Source: BOG-908 sp965198915
GTDB lineage: Bacteria > Pseudomonadota > Alphaproteobacteria > Acetobacterales > Acetobacteraceae
NCBI GenBank assembly: GCA_965198915.1
Contig: CBDAQC010000006.1
Span: 434,001 to 498,000, forward strand
DNA: 64,000 nucleotides
Direction of reading: 5' to 3'
Each line of letters opens with the position of its first letter. Position 1 is the stretch's first letter. Positions 1 to 8,685 of this stretch are shown one piece after another. Below the pieces are notes generated by a model. That model was given only the letters and a program-made list of their open reading frames with translations. It was not told where the DNA came from and searched no databases. The position numbers and the translations under genes were made by a program.

Positions 1-16
1 CGTTGTGCAGGCGGGC

Positions 17-63
17 CGAAAGTTTTTTGGCTCTTTTTTTCAAAAAAGAACCGCTTGCTTGCC
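17..63. repeat. Family A hairpin repeat (single copy at window edge)
   Basis: A/T-rich unit (AAAGTTTTTTGG, then a CTCTTTTTTT/AAAAAAGAAC hairpin with one mismatch, then CCGCTTGCTTGCC). The unit is in the reverse orientation. It abuts the stop codon (65-67) of the minus-strand gene that follows. A partner unit, if any, lies left of the window. Confidence 0.85.
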
Positions 64-64
64 T

Positions 65-1852
65 TCACCTATCGCAAAACACGCCATGCGGAAGCATCGC
101 CGAAAATCGCGCCCGCGCCAGCCCGGCCGGCAGCGGCCAGGATGCCACCGGGTGCCAGGCGCCGTCCTCATAAGCCAGCAGCCCGCTCCTGCCGGCCGGC
201 AGCCCGGCCAATCCGCCGGGTGCGCAGGTGACCAGCGCGCGGTTAAAGCCGGCCGCGCGCGCGTCTTCCAGCGCGGCGGGCGTGGCGGCCAGCTCGGTGC
301 GGAAATCCAGATGCGGGCGGCGCGGCGGGGTGAACAGCAGCACGCCGCGCAGCAGGCTGCCGGCGGCGTCGTCGCCGTCGCCGGGGAGGACCAGGGCCAG
401 ATGCGTGCCGTCCGGCACCAGCGCGGCGGTGCGGTGCGCCAGGTTCCACAGCAGAGGCTGCGGCGCGTCCAGGTCGAAGCGCAGCAGGCGCGCGCCGGCC
501 ACCGGCAGCAGCACGGCCAGCGCCACGGCGCCCGTAGCGGCCCGGCGGCGCCACGGTTCCGGCCAGCGCGCCAGCCAGGACGCGGCGGCGGGGCGCAGCC
601 AGGTGGCCAGCCCCAGCATCACCACCAGGGAGAGCTGGGACATGTAGCGGAAGTAGGAGTGCGCGTTGACCGCCCAGACGGCGGGGAAATGCGCCACGTA
701 GGTGAACAGCAGGAAGGCGTTGAACCCGGCCACCAGCCCGGCGCCCAGCGCCAGCACGATGGCGGCGTGCTGCCAGGCGCGGCGCCGCGCCTCCCGCCAG
801 GCGGCGTAGAGCAGGGCGGCGATGGCGATGAAGTAGGTGGCTTTCTGGAAGATCGCCCAGGCGATGCCGGCGAGGATGCGTGGCAGCAGGTTCAGATGCC
901 ACGCAGCCAGCGGCAGCATCTTCAGCTCGCCCACGGCGAAATGGCCCAGCACGTACCAGCGCCACAGCAGATACAGCGCCAGCGCGGGTGCGCTGGCGGC
1001 ACAAACAGCGGCGGCCCAGCGGCGCCGGTCCATCCCCGGAGCGGCCAGGCCAAGGGCGAGCAGCGTGGCCGCGAACGGCAGCAGCAGGCCCAGCGCGGAT
1101 TGCTTGATCTCCACCATCGCCGCCAGCACCAGCGCCAGCGAGACCACGAGGCTGCTGGCCGGCCGGCCCGCGCGGGTGGCGGCGAACAAGTCGGCGCCCA
1201 GCACCACGGCGAACATCAGTGTCACGGCCAGCGGCGCCTCGCCGTAGCTGGCCAGGAACACGCGCGGCACGAAGCCCGGGTTGAGCGGCACGGCCAGCAG
1301 CAGGCCCGCCGCGCAGGCCCACCAGGCCGGCCGCCCCGGCAGCGGCGCCACCACGCGCGCCAGGCGCAGCCCGGCCGCGCACAGCAGGACCGCGTTGAAC
1401 AGGCTGAGCGCGTTGGCCGCCAGCCCACGCGAGAGAAGGCAGACGGCGAAGCCTGCAAGTTGCGTGTTGTACGGCGCGCCCGGCAGGAAGGACCAGCTCG
1501 GCGGCCCGCCATCCCTGGGCAGGGACGCGTGGTCGTACAGATAGGCCAGGTTCGGCAGCAGGTTCAGCCAGGTGTCCACCTGGCTGGGCAGCGCCGGCGC
1601 CAGCACCAGGAACAGCGGCGCGCTCAGCAGCGCGGTGCGCCACAGGCCGGACGGCGCGCGCGCGGTGCGCGGGCCGGTGGCGGCCAATACGGCGAACATG
1701 CCGAAGCCCAGCCGGAGCGAGAGCGGCAACAGCGTGGCCCAGGCGGTCAGCACCAGGCAGGCCGCACCCCAGCCGGCCACCAGCTCCACCTCCGGCGCGG
1801 CACGCACGATCCGCCGGCCCATCAGCACGAACACCAGCGCCACCACGGCCAA
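65..1852 (-). CDS. Polytopic membrane protein, GT-C-like glycosyltransferase candidate
   Basis: A protein of about 595 residues made largely of hydrophobic segments, with a soluble C-terminal part of roughly 120 residues. Between the first membrane segments there is a polar loop containing VDTWLNLLPNLAYLYDH; an acidic residue in the first large loop is typical of GT-C (PMT/ArnT-like) glycosyltransferases that use lipid-linked sugars. That assignment is inference: no diagnostic family motif is certain. The start is unclear. The frame begins at a TTG at 1852 and stays open further upstream without an ATG. It lies 42 bp after the VTT-domain gene on the same strand, so the two may be co-transcribed with dut. 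Its stop codon abuts a family A repeat. A second protein of the same general design is at 20307-21932. Confidence 0.7.
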   Translation of the reverse strand: MAVVALVFVLMGRRIVRAAPEVELVAGWGAACLVLTAWATLLPLSLRLGFGMFAVLAATGPRTARAPSGLWRTALLSAPLFLVLAPALPSQVDTWLNLLPNLAYLYDHASLPRDGGPPSWSFLPGAPYNTQLAGFAVCLLSRGLAANALSLFNAVLLCAAGLRLARVVAPLPGRPAWWACAAGLLLAVPLNPGFVPRVFLASYGEAPLAVTLMFAVVLGADLFAATRAGRPASSLVVSLALVLAAMVEIKQSALGLLLPFAATLLALGLAAPGMDRRRWAAAVCAASAPALALYLLWRWYVLGHFAVGELKMLPLAAWHLNLLPRILAGIAWAIFQKATYFIAIAALLYAAWREARRRAWQHAAIVLALGAGLVAGFNAFLLFTYVAHFPAVWAVNAHSYFRYMSQLSLVVMLGLATWLRPAAASWLARWPEPWRRRAATGAVALAVLLPVAGARLLRFDLDAPQPLLWNLAHRTAALVPDGTHLALVLPGDGDDAAGSLLRGVLLFTPPRRPHLDFRTELAATPAALEDARAAGFNRALVTCAPGGLAGLPAGRSGLLAYEDGAWHPVASWPLPAGLARARFSAMLPHGVFCDR

Positions 1853-1893
1853 TGCCGCCAGAGGAGCCAGGTCGTGCCAGCCGGGCAGGTAGG

Positions 1894-2562
1894 CTAGAGC
1901 GGGGATAGCGCGCGGTCCCTGGACCTGAGCAGCATTAGGCCCAGCACGGCGGAGCCGGCGAACAGCACGGCCGCCAGGCCGATCTGGTAGGCGCGGTCCA
2001 CGTGCACGCCGCTGCCAGCCAGTGCGAACACCGCCGTCTGCGGCAGGTAGCCCAGCAGCGTGGCGGCCAGGAAAGGCCAGGCAGGCAGGGCGGAGACGCC
2101 GGCCAGCAAATTAAGCACCAGGTTGTTGCCCACCGGCAGAAGCCGCAGCGTCAGGCTGGCCGTGAATGGCCTGGCCCGGAGAAACAGGTCGGCTTTGGCC
2201 AGGCGGCCACGCACCCGGCGCCGCGCCCAGTCGCGCGCCAGCACGCGGGCGAACCAGAAATCGGCCAGGCAGCCGAGCATCTGCGCCAGCAGCGCCAGCG
2301 CGCCGCCCTGCCACAGGCCGAAGGCGTAGCCGCCGGCAAACGCCACCGCCTGGCGCGGCACGCCGGCGGCCGAGAGCAGCGCGCCTGCCGCAACCAGCGC
2401 CACCGCGCCCTGCCAGCTTGTTTTCGCGTGGGTGAGCAGTCCGGCGCCGGCCAGCCGTGCCGCGTAGCCGGCCGCGAGCAGGCCTGCCAGCAGCGCCAGG
2501 CCCTTCAGCAGCCCGCCGGCAGCCGTGGGCGGCCGCAGCCTCGCCTCAGCCAGTGGAGCCAA
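1894..2562 (-). CDS. TVP38/TMEM64 (VTT/DedA-like) family membrane protein
   Basis: A 222-residue membrane protein with a VTT-domain core: the stretch YAFGLWQGGALALLAQMLG followed by ADFWFARVLARDW matches the G-x-x-G and FxxAR pattern of the TVP38/TMEM64 and DedA group. Proteins of this group are thought to act in lipid scrambling or membrane homeostasis. The probable start is a TTG at 2562, which overlaps the end of dut by 17 bp and so suggests translational coupling. The product is integral inner membrane. Confidence 0.85.
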   Translation of the reverse strand: MAPLAEARLRPPTAAGGLLKGLALLAGLLAAGYAARLAGAGLLTHAKTSWQGAVALVAAGALLSAAGVPRQAVAFAGGYAFGLWQGGALALLAQMLGCLADFWFARVLARDWARRRVRGRLAKADLFLRARPFTASLTLRLLPVGNNLVLNLLAGVSALPAWPFLAATLLGYLPQTAVFALAGSGVHVDRAYQIGLAAVLFAGSAVLGLMLLRSRDRALSPL

Positions 2563-3004
2563 ACCCGCCCGCTCCCCGCGCGGTCACCGCCGCGAACGCG
2601 TCCACTACCGTGAAGGCGGGCCGCAGGATGGGCACGAACATCATCTGCGCGATCCGCTCGCCCGGCTGGATGACGATGTCCGGCGTGCCCGGTGCGGCAC
2701 GGTTCCAGGCGCTGACCATGACCGGGCCGGTGTAGTCCGCGTCGATCACCCCCACCAGATTGCCCAGCACCAGGCCTTGCTTATGGCCCAGGCCGGAGCG
2801 GGGCACGATCAGCGCCGTCATGCCGGACTGGCCCATGTGCAGCGCGATGCCGGCGGGTATCAGCCGGGATGGGGCGTGCGGCGGGAGGTGCAGCGGTTCG
2901 TCCAGGCAGGCATGCAGGTCGATCGCGGCCGCCATCTCGCTCTGGTAACGCGGCAGGCCCCACGCGCGTATGCGCTCGTCCAGGATCACCACTTCTATGT
3001 TCAT
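2546..3004 (-). CDS. dut: Deoxyuridine 5'-triphosphate nucleotidohydrolase
   Basis: Trimeric dUTPase that hydrolyses dUTP to dUMP and PPi, keeping uracil out of DNA and feeding dTMP synthesis. It has 152 residues, the normal length. Visible motifs are the N-terminal AAAIDLHA, PRSGLGHKQGL (phosphate-binding motif), GVIDADYTG (catalytic Asp and Tyr region), PGERIAQM, and the glycine-rich C-terminal GAGGFGSTG that closes over the active site. The start is an ATG at 3004. It is the first gene of a probable three-gene minus-strand unit with the VTT-domain and GT-C-like genes. Confidence 0.97.
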   Translation of the reverse strand: MNIEVVILDERIRAWGLPRYQSEMAAAIDLHACLDEPLHLPPHAPSRLIPAGIALHMGQSGMTALIVPRSGLGHKQGLVLGNLVGVIDADYTGPVMVSAWNRAAPGTPDIVIQPGERIAQMMFVPILRPAFTVVDAFAAVTARGAGGFGSTG

Positions 3005-3139
3005 GCGGAAACGGCGCCTGCGGCCCGGCCCGGTTCCGCCCTGGGTTCGGCATGCAGAATTGGCGCGCCAGGCCGGGCAGGCGCCAGGGACGGCGCTGCC
3101 ACGGGTCCTATCACCGGCGGGACACCGCCTGCCTTCACG

Positions 3140-5776
3140 TCACTGACCAACTTCCACCCGCAGCCCCAAAGCTTGCGCCAGCGCCACCGCCAGTTCCTCC
3201 GCCCGGAACGGCTTCTGCAGCGTGCCGGCTATGTGCGGCCCGGGGCCGGCCAGCGCGTCCGGCCCATAACCGGTCATCAGCACCAACGGCAAGCCCGGCA
3301 CCAGCTTGGCGACTTCCGCCGCCAGCTCGATCCCCGTCATGTTCGGCATCGTCAGGTCCGCCAGCACCAGGTCCACCCGGCGGGTGCGCAGGGCCAGCAG
3401 CGCCGCCGCCCCGCTATCGGCTTCCATCACCATGCTGCCCAGCTCTTCCAGTATCGCGCGCGTCACCACGCGCACGTCCAGGTCGTCGTCCACCACCAGC
3501 ACCCGCGTCCCGCCCAGCGCGGGCTGGGCCGCCGGCTCCGGCCGGAAGGCGACCTGCACCTGTCCGGAGGCGCGCGGCAGGAACACGCTGACCGTGGTGC
3601 CGGCACCTTCCCGGCTGGCGATGCTGACGCCGCCGCCCATCTGCTGCGCCACGCCCAGCACCTGCGGCAGCCCCAGGCCGGACCCACGGCCGGCATCCTT
3701 GGTGGTGAAGAACGGCTCGAAGGCGCGCGCGAGCACGTGCGGCGTCATGCCGTGCCCGGTGTCGCTGACATGCAGCGTGGCGAAGTCGCCGGCCGGCGGG
3801 TCCTCGGCGCGCATGGGCGGTCCTGTGCGCACGCGGGCTGTGCGTATGGTCAGCGTGCCGCCGCTCGGCATCGCGTCACGCGCGTTGATCGCCAGGTTCA
3901 GCAGGGTCAGCTCCACCTGGGAGGCGTCGGCCATCGCCGCCCAGTCGCCGGCACCCGGCTCCACCACCACCTGCACGGCGCGCCCGAGCGTGCCCTCCAG
4001 CAGTTCCTTCATGCCCAGGACCAGCGCGTCCAGGTCCAGCGCCTCCATCTGCAGGGTCTGCCGGCGGGCAAAGGCCAGCAGCTGCGTGGTGAGCCGGCTG
4101 CCCCGCCCGGCGGCGCGCGCGGCGTTGGCCAGCAGAGAGACGGCGCGCGGGTCACCGAGCTGGGACACGGGCCGCTCCAGCAGCTCCAGGCAGCCGCTGA
4201 CAGCCATGAGCAGGTTGTTGAACTCGTGCGCCACGCCGCCGGTGAGCTGGCCCACCGCCTCCAGGCGCTGGCTGCGCCGGCGCGTCTCCTCGGCCTCAAG
4301 CCGGGCCGTCACGTCCTGCAGGATGGTGACGGCGAAGGTCACCCGGCCGTCGGCGTCGCGCAGCGGGCTGGCGCTGACCTCCAGCTCGCCGGAGCGGCCG
4401 CTGCCGCAGGTCACGCTGAGCAGCGCGCGTTCCGTGGCGATGCCGCGGCAGGCCAGCGCGGTGGGCGACTGGTCACGCGCGATTAGGTGACCCCCCTGGC
4501 GCACCTCCGGCCAGGGAGCCATCGCCAGCTCCGCCTCGGTATGGCCCAGCAGCCGGCGGGCCTCGTGGTTGGAGAATGTCAGCACGCGCCGCGCGCTGTG
4601 CACCAGCACGCCGGCCGGCATCTGGTCCAGGATCGACTCCAGGCTGCGCCGCTGCTCGTCCAGCGCCAGGTTGGCCTGCGCCAGTTCGCTGGTGCGCACG
4701 GCCACATGCTGGGTCAGGCTGGCGTTCAGCTCGCCCAGAGCCGCCTGCCGTTCCTGCAGGGACCGCGAAGCGGCGAACATGGCGCGGGCCACCGCGTCGG
4801 TCTCCGCCAGGCCGTGCGGCACCGGAACCCAGCTCTCGTCCTCGCCCATGCGTCGCGCCGCCTCGGCCAGCGCCTCCACTGGCTTGGCGATGCGCCGTGC
4901 CATACTGCGGGCGCCCAGCAGTCCGCCGAATATGGCGGCCGAGCCAAACAGCACCAGCAGCGTGATGGATTGCAGGCCGGCCTGCGACACCAAAGCGCGC
5001 GGTGCGGCCACCGCCGCCGTCCAGCGGGACAGGGGCGAGCGGCTGAAGGCGAGCACCACCGGGGTGCCGTCCAGGCCGGCGCCGTCCCGCGTGCCCTCGT
5101 CGGCCTCCGCCAACCCGGACAGCAATGTCTGCCCGGCATGGCGGCCCAGGTTTCGGTCAGGCTCATGCGTGCGCGCGGCCAGGTAGCCGTCCGCATCCAC
5201 GATCGCGGCCATCCAGCCGGCAGGCAGCTTCTCGCGCGACAGGATGGCCTGCAGCGAACTGGTGGGCAGCACGAGCTTGAGGTCATAGACGTGCCGCCCG
5301 GACCAGCCGACTGGCAGCACCACCTGCGCGCTCAGGCCGGCCTTGCCGGGTTCGGCGGCCAAGGGCTGGATGTAGGCCACCCCCACCCGCTCGGCGCCCC
5401 AGCCGGAACCGGGCACGTCCTTCGGCAGCGCCACCCCAGCCGGCACTCCGGTATTGAGCAGCTCCTGCCCAGCCTGGTCCACCAGCACGATGTCGCCGCC
5501 CATGATCGCGGTGTCACGCGCCAGCCGGTCGAACTCCGCCAGGTCGCCGCGTTGCAGCTCCTGCGTGGCGGCCAAGGTATGCAGCAGGATCTCCGCCTGT
5601 GCGAACTCGCGATCGACAAGCTGGTCCAGCCCGCGCGCGGCTTCGCGCAGCGTGGTCTCAGCCCCCGCGCGGGCGGTCACGAACACGCGCCAGGTAAGGA
5701 GCGTGGAGATGGCCAACCCCGGCAGCAGCAAAAGGGCCGCTAACAGCAGCAGGCGCGCACGCACCGTGGCTTTCAT
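3140..5776 (-). CDS. Hybrid sensor histidine kinase/response regulator
   Basis: An 878-residue membrane kinase. In order: TM1 (about 8-30), a periplasmic sensor domain (about 35-265), TM2 (about 266-288), HAMP region (about 290-340), a short coiled coil, a PAS domain (about 378-490), a HisKA domain with phospho-acceptor H517 in GGVAHEFNNLL, an HATPase_c domain (NLAINARDAMP, DTGHGM, EPFFTTKDAGRGSGLGL), and a C-terminal receiver domain (756-878) with acidic pocket VVDDD, phospho-acceptor D807 and K855. The chosen start is the ATG at 5776, just before a clear membrane segment. The frame is open farther upstream, but that part has no domain and overlaps the divergent gene. No partner regulator is adjacent, so the ligand and output are unknown. 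Confidence 0.95.
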   Translation of the reverse strand: MKATVRARLLLLAALLLLPGLAISTLLTWRVFVTARAGAETTLREAARGLDQLVDREFAQAEILLHTLAATQELQRGDLAEFDRLARDTAIMGGDIVLVDQAGQELLNTGVPAGVALPKDVPGSGWGAERVGVAYIQPLAAEPGKAGLSAQVVLPVGWSGRHVYDLKLVLPTSSLQAILSREKLPAGWMAAIVDADGYLAARTHEPDRNLGRHAGQTLLSGLAEADEGTRDGAGLDGTPVVLAFSRSPLSRWTAAVAAPRALVSQAGLQSITLLVLFGSAAIFGGLLGARSMARRIAKPVEALAEAARRMGEDESWVPVPHGLAETDAVARAMFAASRSLQERQAALGELNASLTQHVAVRTSELAQANLALDEQRRSLESILDQMPAGVLVHSARRVLTFSNHEARRLLGHTEAELAMAPWPEVRQGGHLIARDQSPTALACRGIATERALLSVTCGSGRSGELEVSASPLRDADGRVTFAVTILQDVTARLEAEETRRRSQRLEAVGQLTGGVAHEFNNLLMAVSGCLELLERPVSQLGDPRAVSLLANAARAAGRGSRLTTQLLAFARRQTLQMEALDLDALVLGMKELLEGTLGRAVQVVVEPGAGDWAAMADASQVELTLLNLAINARDAMPSGGTLTIRTARVRTGPPMRAEDPPAGDFATLHVSDTGHGMTPHVLARAFEPFFTTKDAGRGSGLGLPQVLGVAQQMGGGVSIASREGAGTTVSVFLPRASGQVQVAFRPEPAAQPALGGTRVLVVDDDLDVRVVTRAILEELGSMVMEADSGAAALLALRTRRVDLVLADLTMPNMTGIELAAEVAKLVPGLPLVLMTGYGPDALAGPGPHIAGTLQKPFRAEELAVALAQALGLRVEVGQ

Positions 5777-5854
5777 GCGTTCACCATAGCGTGTTGTTGA
5801 CCGCTCGGTAACCTGCCGCACGCATACTCGGATGCAGAGCAGGAGTGTGGCGGC

Positions 5855-6082
5855 ATGGAGATCATTTGCATTCAGGGCACGGCACCGGGCCGCATTGTGG
5901 CCACGCTGTCCCACGGCACGAAGGTGCGGCAGTTGCCGATGACGGTGGCGCGCCACCCCGCCGGCGGCTGGCAGGTGGAAGCTGGCGGCGCCTTCGGGCC
6001 GCGCTGCCATGCGGTGGCCACGGCGGTGCTTCTGGAGGCCAGCGAGTCCTTCGTGGGCGAGGAGATGCTGGAATCCGCCTGA
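5855..6082 (+). CDS. Small hypothetical protein (75 aa)
   Basis: A 75-residue soluble protein starting MEIICIQGTAPGRIV, transcribed divergently from the sensor kinase across a 78-bp gap. AGGAG about 9 bp before the ATG is a good ribosome binding site, which supports it as a real gene. No family is recognised. The composition is ordinary (no membrane segment, no Cys motif) and it ends in an acidic tail. Confidence 0.6.
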   Translation: MEIICIQGTAPGRIVATLSHGTKVRQLPMTVARHPAGGWQVEAGGAFGPRCHAVATAVLLEASESFVGEEMLESA

Positions 6083-6265
6083 GCGGCGACGCCCTGGTGC
6101 CGGCACCAGGACAAAGGCGGCTGATCGGGAAGGCACGCCCGGTCCGCGTCTCCTTACGAAAACAACACGCTCAATTCAGTCCGCGATGCTTCCGTTTGCG
6201 TCCTTGCAGGGCGTAGTCTGGCAGCCGTGCCCCGTCTCCAAGCTAAAGCCGTGCCGCCGCAACCG

Positions 6266-7618
6266 ATGACGCAGGGGAACGTGGCCGCCCAGCTGGTGCG
6301 GCTCACCGTCCCGGTCGCCTGGGGCATACTGGCCCTGCTGGGCTACCGGCTGGCCGAGGCCTGGTTCGTGGGCCAGGTCGGGCCGGACGCGCTGGCCGCC
6401 ATCAGCTTCGCTTTTCCCGTCACCATGGTAGTGTTCAGCGTGTCCATCGGATTGGGCGCCGGCACCTCCTCGGTGATCGCGCGTGCTATCGGGGCGTCCG
6501 AAGCGGGCGTGCCGCGCCTGGTGGCGGACGCGCTTATCCTGACGACCCTGGTTGGCACCGCCTGCGCGGTGGCGGGCATGCTGGGCGCGCATTTCCTGGC
6601 GCGGCTGCTGGGGGCGGGCCAGGACTTGGCACCCACCATCGCCCTGTACCTGCGAATCTGGTTTCCCAGCGCCATCCTGCTGCTTATCGCCACCGTCGGC
6701 CTGTCCGCCGCGCGCGCCGCCGGTGACGCCACATTCCAGGGCACCGCCATGGTGGTGTCCTCGCTGCTGAACCTGGCGGCGGCGCCGCTGGCGATACTGG
6801 GCGGCTTCGGCTGGCACGGGCTGGGGCTGATCGGCGCTCCGGTGTCCAGCCTGATCGCCTGGGCACCGCTGCTGGCGGCTACGATCTGGCGGCTGGAACG
6901 GCTGCAACTCCTGTCCTTCGACCGGCTGAGCCTAGGGGAGTTCGTGTGCTCCTCCCGGCGCATTCTGCGGGTGGGCCTGCCGGCCGCGGCCACCAACTGC
7001 GTGATCCCTGTGGCCTCCGGCGTGATTACCGCCTTGCTGGCGCCGTACGGCCACCGCGCTGTCGCCGGGTTCGGGCTGGGCACCCGGGTGGAGTCGGTGG
7101 CGATGGTGCTGTTCTTCGCGCTGTCCGCGGTGATGAACCCGTTCGCCGGCCAGAACGCCGGCGCCGGACGCCCCGGCCGCGTGCAGGAGGCGCTGCGCGT
7201 GACCGCCTGGTTCTGCGCCGGCTTCGGCTTGCTGCTGGCGGGGATCCTGTACGCCGCCCGCTTCTGGATCGCCACGCGGTTCACGCAGGATTCCGGCGTG
7301 CTGGACGCGGCCACGATGTACCTGGCGCTGGTGCCGGTCAGCTACGGGCCGGCAGGGATGATCGCCATCGCCAATGCCGCCTTTAACGGGCTGAACCGGC
7401 CGCTGCACGCGGTCGCCGTGTCGGTGGCGCGCACGCTGGTGGTGAACGTGCCGGTGGCCTGGCTGGGCGGGCGGCTGCTCGGCGCCGAGGGCGTGTTCCT
7501 GGGGATCTGCTTCGCCAACGTGCTGGTGGGCGTGGCGAGTTACGTGTGGGTGTATGCGGTGACCGGGCAGGGCCGACAAGTTGTTGCGGTGCCGGGTGTT
7601 GTGGCTGTGGCCAAGTAG
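6266..7618 (+). CDS. MATE family multidrug/metabolite exporter
   Basis: Twelve-helix membrane exporter, about 450 residues. The N-terminal region LVRLTVPVAWGILALLGYRLAEAWFVGQVG and the repeated half with FGLGTRVESVAMVLFFALS are typical of MATE transporters (NorM/DinF group), which drive drug or metabolite efflux with H+ or Na+. The chosen start is the ATG at 6266 (MTQGNVAAQL), which places the first helix at the usual distance; a GTG at 6227 in the same frame is an alternative. A second, distinct MATE gene is at 22026-23399. Confidence 0.92.
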   Translation: MTQGNVAAQLVRLTVPVAWGILALLGYRLAEAWFVGQVGPDALAAISFAFPVTMVVFSVSIGLGAGTSSVIARAIGASEAGVPRLVADALILTTLVGTACAVAGMLGAHFLARLLGAGQDLAPTIALYLRIWFPSAILLLIATVGLSAARAAGDATFQGTAMVVSSLLNLAAAPLAILGGFGWHGLGLIGAPVSSLIAWAPLLAATIWRLERLQLLSFDRLSLGEFVCSSRRILRVGLPAAATNCVIPVASGVITALLAPYGHRAVAGFGLGTRVESVAMVLFFALSAVMNPFAGQNAGAGRPGRVQEALRVTAWFCAGFGLLLAGILYAARFWIATRFTQDSGVLDAATMYLALVPVSYGPAGMIAIANAAFNGLNRPLHAVAVSVARTLVVNVPVAWLGGRLLGAEGVFLGICFANVLVGVASYVWVYAVTGQGRQVVAVPGVVAVAK

Positions 7619-7621
7619 GCA

Positions 7622-7694
7622 GGTTGGGGCGCTGCCCCAAACTCCGTCGTGCGAAGCACGCTCGCGTGTGACGGGGCGCGGGCCCCAGACCCGT
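7622..7694. repeat. Family B GC-rich dyad repeat (left part)
   Basis: GGGGCGCTGCCCC dyad followed by GGGCCCCAGACCCG, just after the MATE exporter stop codon. It matches the family B repeats near 11.7, 23.4, 33.6, 38.1 and 56.7 kb. Together with 7835-7868 it may be one repeat interrupted by the MITE at 7726-7834. Confidence 0.7.
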
Positions 7695-7725
7695 TTCGTT
7701 CGGATGCGAGTAAATAGATCCTTAG

Positions 7726-7834
7726 TGTCTGTTTGAGAGCTTGGCCTGGTGAGTCAGCTGGCGGTGATTTTCGAGCACCGGAGCGCAGGAGATCGCCGCC
7801 AGCTGGCCGCCAGGGCGAGTTTTCAAACAGACAC
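7726..7834. mobile_element. MITE copy 1, with TTAG target duplication
   Basis: A 109-bp non-coding element with terminal inverted repeats (TGTCTGTTTGA at the left, TTTTCAAACAGACAC at the right) and a direct TTAG on both flanks (7722-7725 and 7835-7838). YTAR four-base duplications are typical of IS5-family transposition. The interior shares GGTGAGTCA and CGAGCACCGGAGCGC with copy 3 at 38966-39072. There is no transposase inside, so mobilisation would be in trans. Confidence 0.8.
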
Positions 7835-7868
7835 TTAGCGGGGTTCAGGGGCAGAGCGCCTGGCCTTG
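7835..7868. repeat. Family B repeat (right part, after the MITE)
   Basis: The sequence reads TTAGCGGGGTTCAGGGGCAG and continues to CTGGCCTTG. It matches the right half of the intact family B repeat at 38110-38146, which suggests that the MITE inserted at the TTAG inside a family B repeat. It also encodes the last residues of the minus-strand gene at 7835-8167. Confidence 0.65.
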
Positions 7869-8167
7869 CCCCGCATGTGCAGGCTCGCGGCATTCAGCGC
7901 TGGCAGGCTTCCGGGATCGCTCAGCACCGCCTCGGCTACCGCCATTGCACGCTGCAACTGCGCGGCGGTCGCGTGCCTGATCGCGGGCCGGGGGATCACC
8001 TCATGCCAGGGCCGGCCCATCGCCAGGTCCAGGCAGACGCGCATGAAGCAATGATCCAGCCGGATAGGCCAATGGTGCATTACGGCCGCCTGCGGCAGTT
8101 GCCGGCGCGTCAGGTCCAGCCATCTAGCCACCAATGCCGCCCGATCCTGCGCCGCTGATCCTGACAT
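7835..8167 (-). CDS. Conserved-looking hypothetical protein with RLDHCFMR motif
   Basis: A protein of up to 110 residues with the compact motif MHHWPIRLDHCFMRVCLDLA and PWHEVIPRPAIRHA; I do not recognise the family. It is divergent to the 2H phosphoesterase, and with the ATG at 8167 the two genes overlap at their 5' ends by 34 bp. A TTG at 8134 would remove nearly all of this overlap and may be the real start. The stop codon TAA is the TTA of the MITE target duplication, and the last dozen residues are encoded by a family B repeat, so the native C-terminus has probably been replaced. Confidence 0.55.
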   Translation of the reverse strand: MSGSAAQDRAALVARWLDLTRRQLPQAAVMHHWPIRLDHCFMRVCLDLAMGRPWHEVIPRPAIRHATAAQLQRAMAVAEAVLSDPGSLPALNAASLHMRGKARRSAPEPR

Positions 8168-8685
8168 TGCTGCTAGACGAACGGGCGCAGTCCTGGTTCG
8201 ACGCGCGGCGGCGGCAGTATTTCCCAGCGGACCGGCTGCAGGTGGGCGCCCATGTCACGATGTTCCACGCTCTGCCTGGCGCGCTGGAACCCGCGGTGGT
8301 GCAGGCCGTCACGGAAGCCTGCGCCGCCACGGCGCCGATGCCGGTGGGCGTCGCCGGCCTGCGGTTCCTCGGGCGCGGCGTGGCGTTCACCTTGCAGGCG
8401 CCTGGTGCGGTGGCCCTGCGGGCACGGCTGCGCGCGGGCTTCGCGCACGCGCTGACGGCGCAGGACGCGCAGAACTGGTCACCGCACGTGACGATCCAGA
8501 ACAAGGTCTCGCCGGACGAGGCGCGGCGCACCCAGGCGGCGCTGGCCGCGCAGGCCTGGCCGGACGGCGTGCAGGCCACCGGTGTTGCCGTCTGGCGCTA
8601 CCTGGGCGGCCCGTGGGAGCAGGTGCGCGCGGTGCCGTTCGCCACCGGGTTGACGCAGGACAGCGTTCCCGGCGAGGTGGCCTGA
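8134..8685 (+). CDS. 2'-5' RNA ligase family (2H phosphoesterase) protein
   Basis: A 183-residue protein with the two HxT/S motifs that define 2H phosphoesterases: HVTMFH (H40) and HVTIQ (H118). Family members hydrolyse or ligate 2'-5' or cyclic phosphates on RNA or nucleotides (ThpR/LigT group). Its TGA shares one base with the ATG of the following flavoprotein (TGATG), so the two are translationally coupled. The true substrate is unknown. Confidence 0.88.
   Translation: MPPDPAPLILTLLLDERAQSWFDARRRQYFPADRLQVGAHVTMFHALPGALEPAVVQAVTEACAATAPMPVGVAGLRFLGRGVAFTLQAPGAVALRARLRAGFAHALTAQDAQNWSPHVTIQNKVSPDEARRTQAALAAQAWPDGVQATGVAVWRYLGGPWEQVRAVPFATGLTQDSVPGEVA

Noticed and set aside
5..1897. A 630-residue plus-strand open frame opposite the GT-C-like gene
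   Set aside because: Rich in Q, R, G and H with no motif; an antisense shadow of the GC-rich minus-strand gene.
2525..4486. A 653-residue plus-strand open frame opposite the sensor kinase
   Set aside because: Antisense shadow; the minus-strand frame has full kinase motifs.
5777..6136. N-terminal extension of the sensor kinase
   Set aside because: It overlaps the divergent small gene, has no membrane segment, and the ATG at 5776 precedes a clear TM1.
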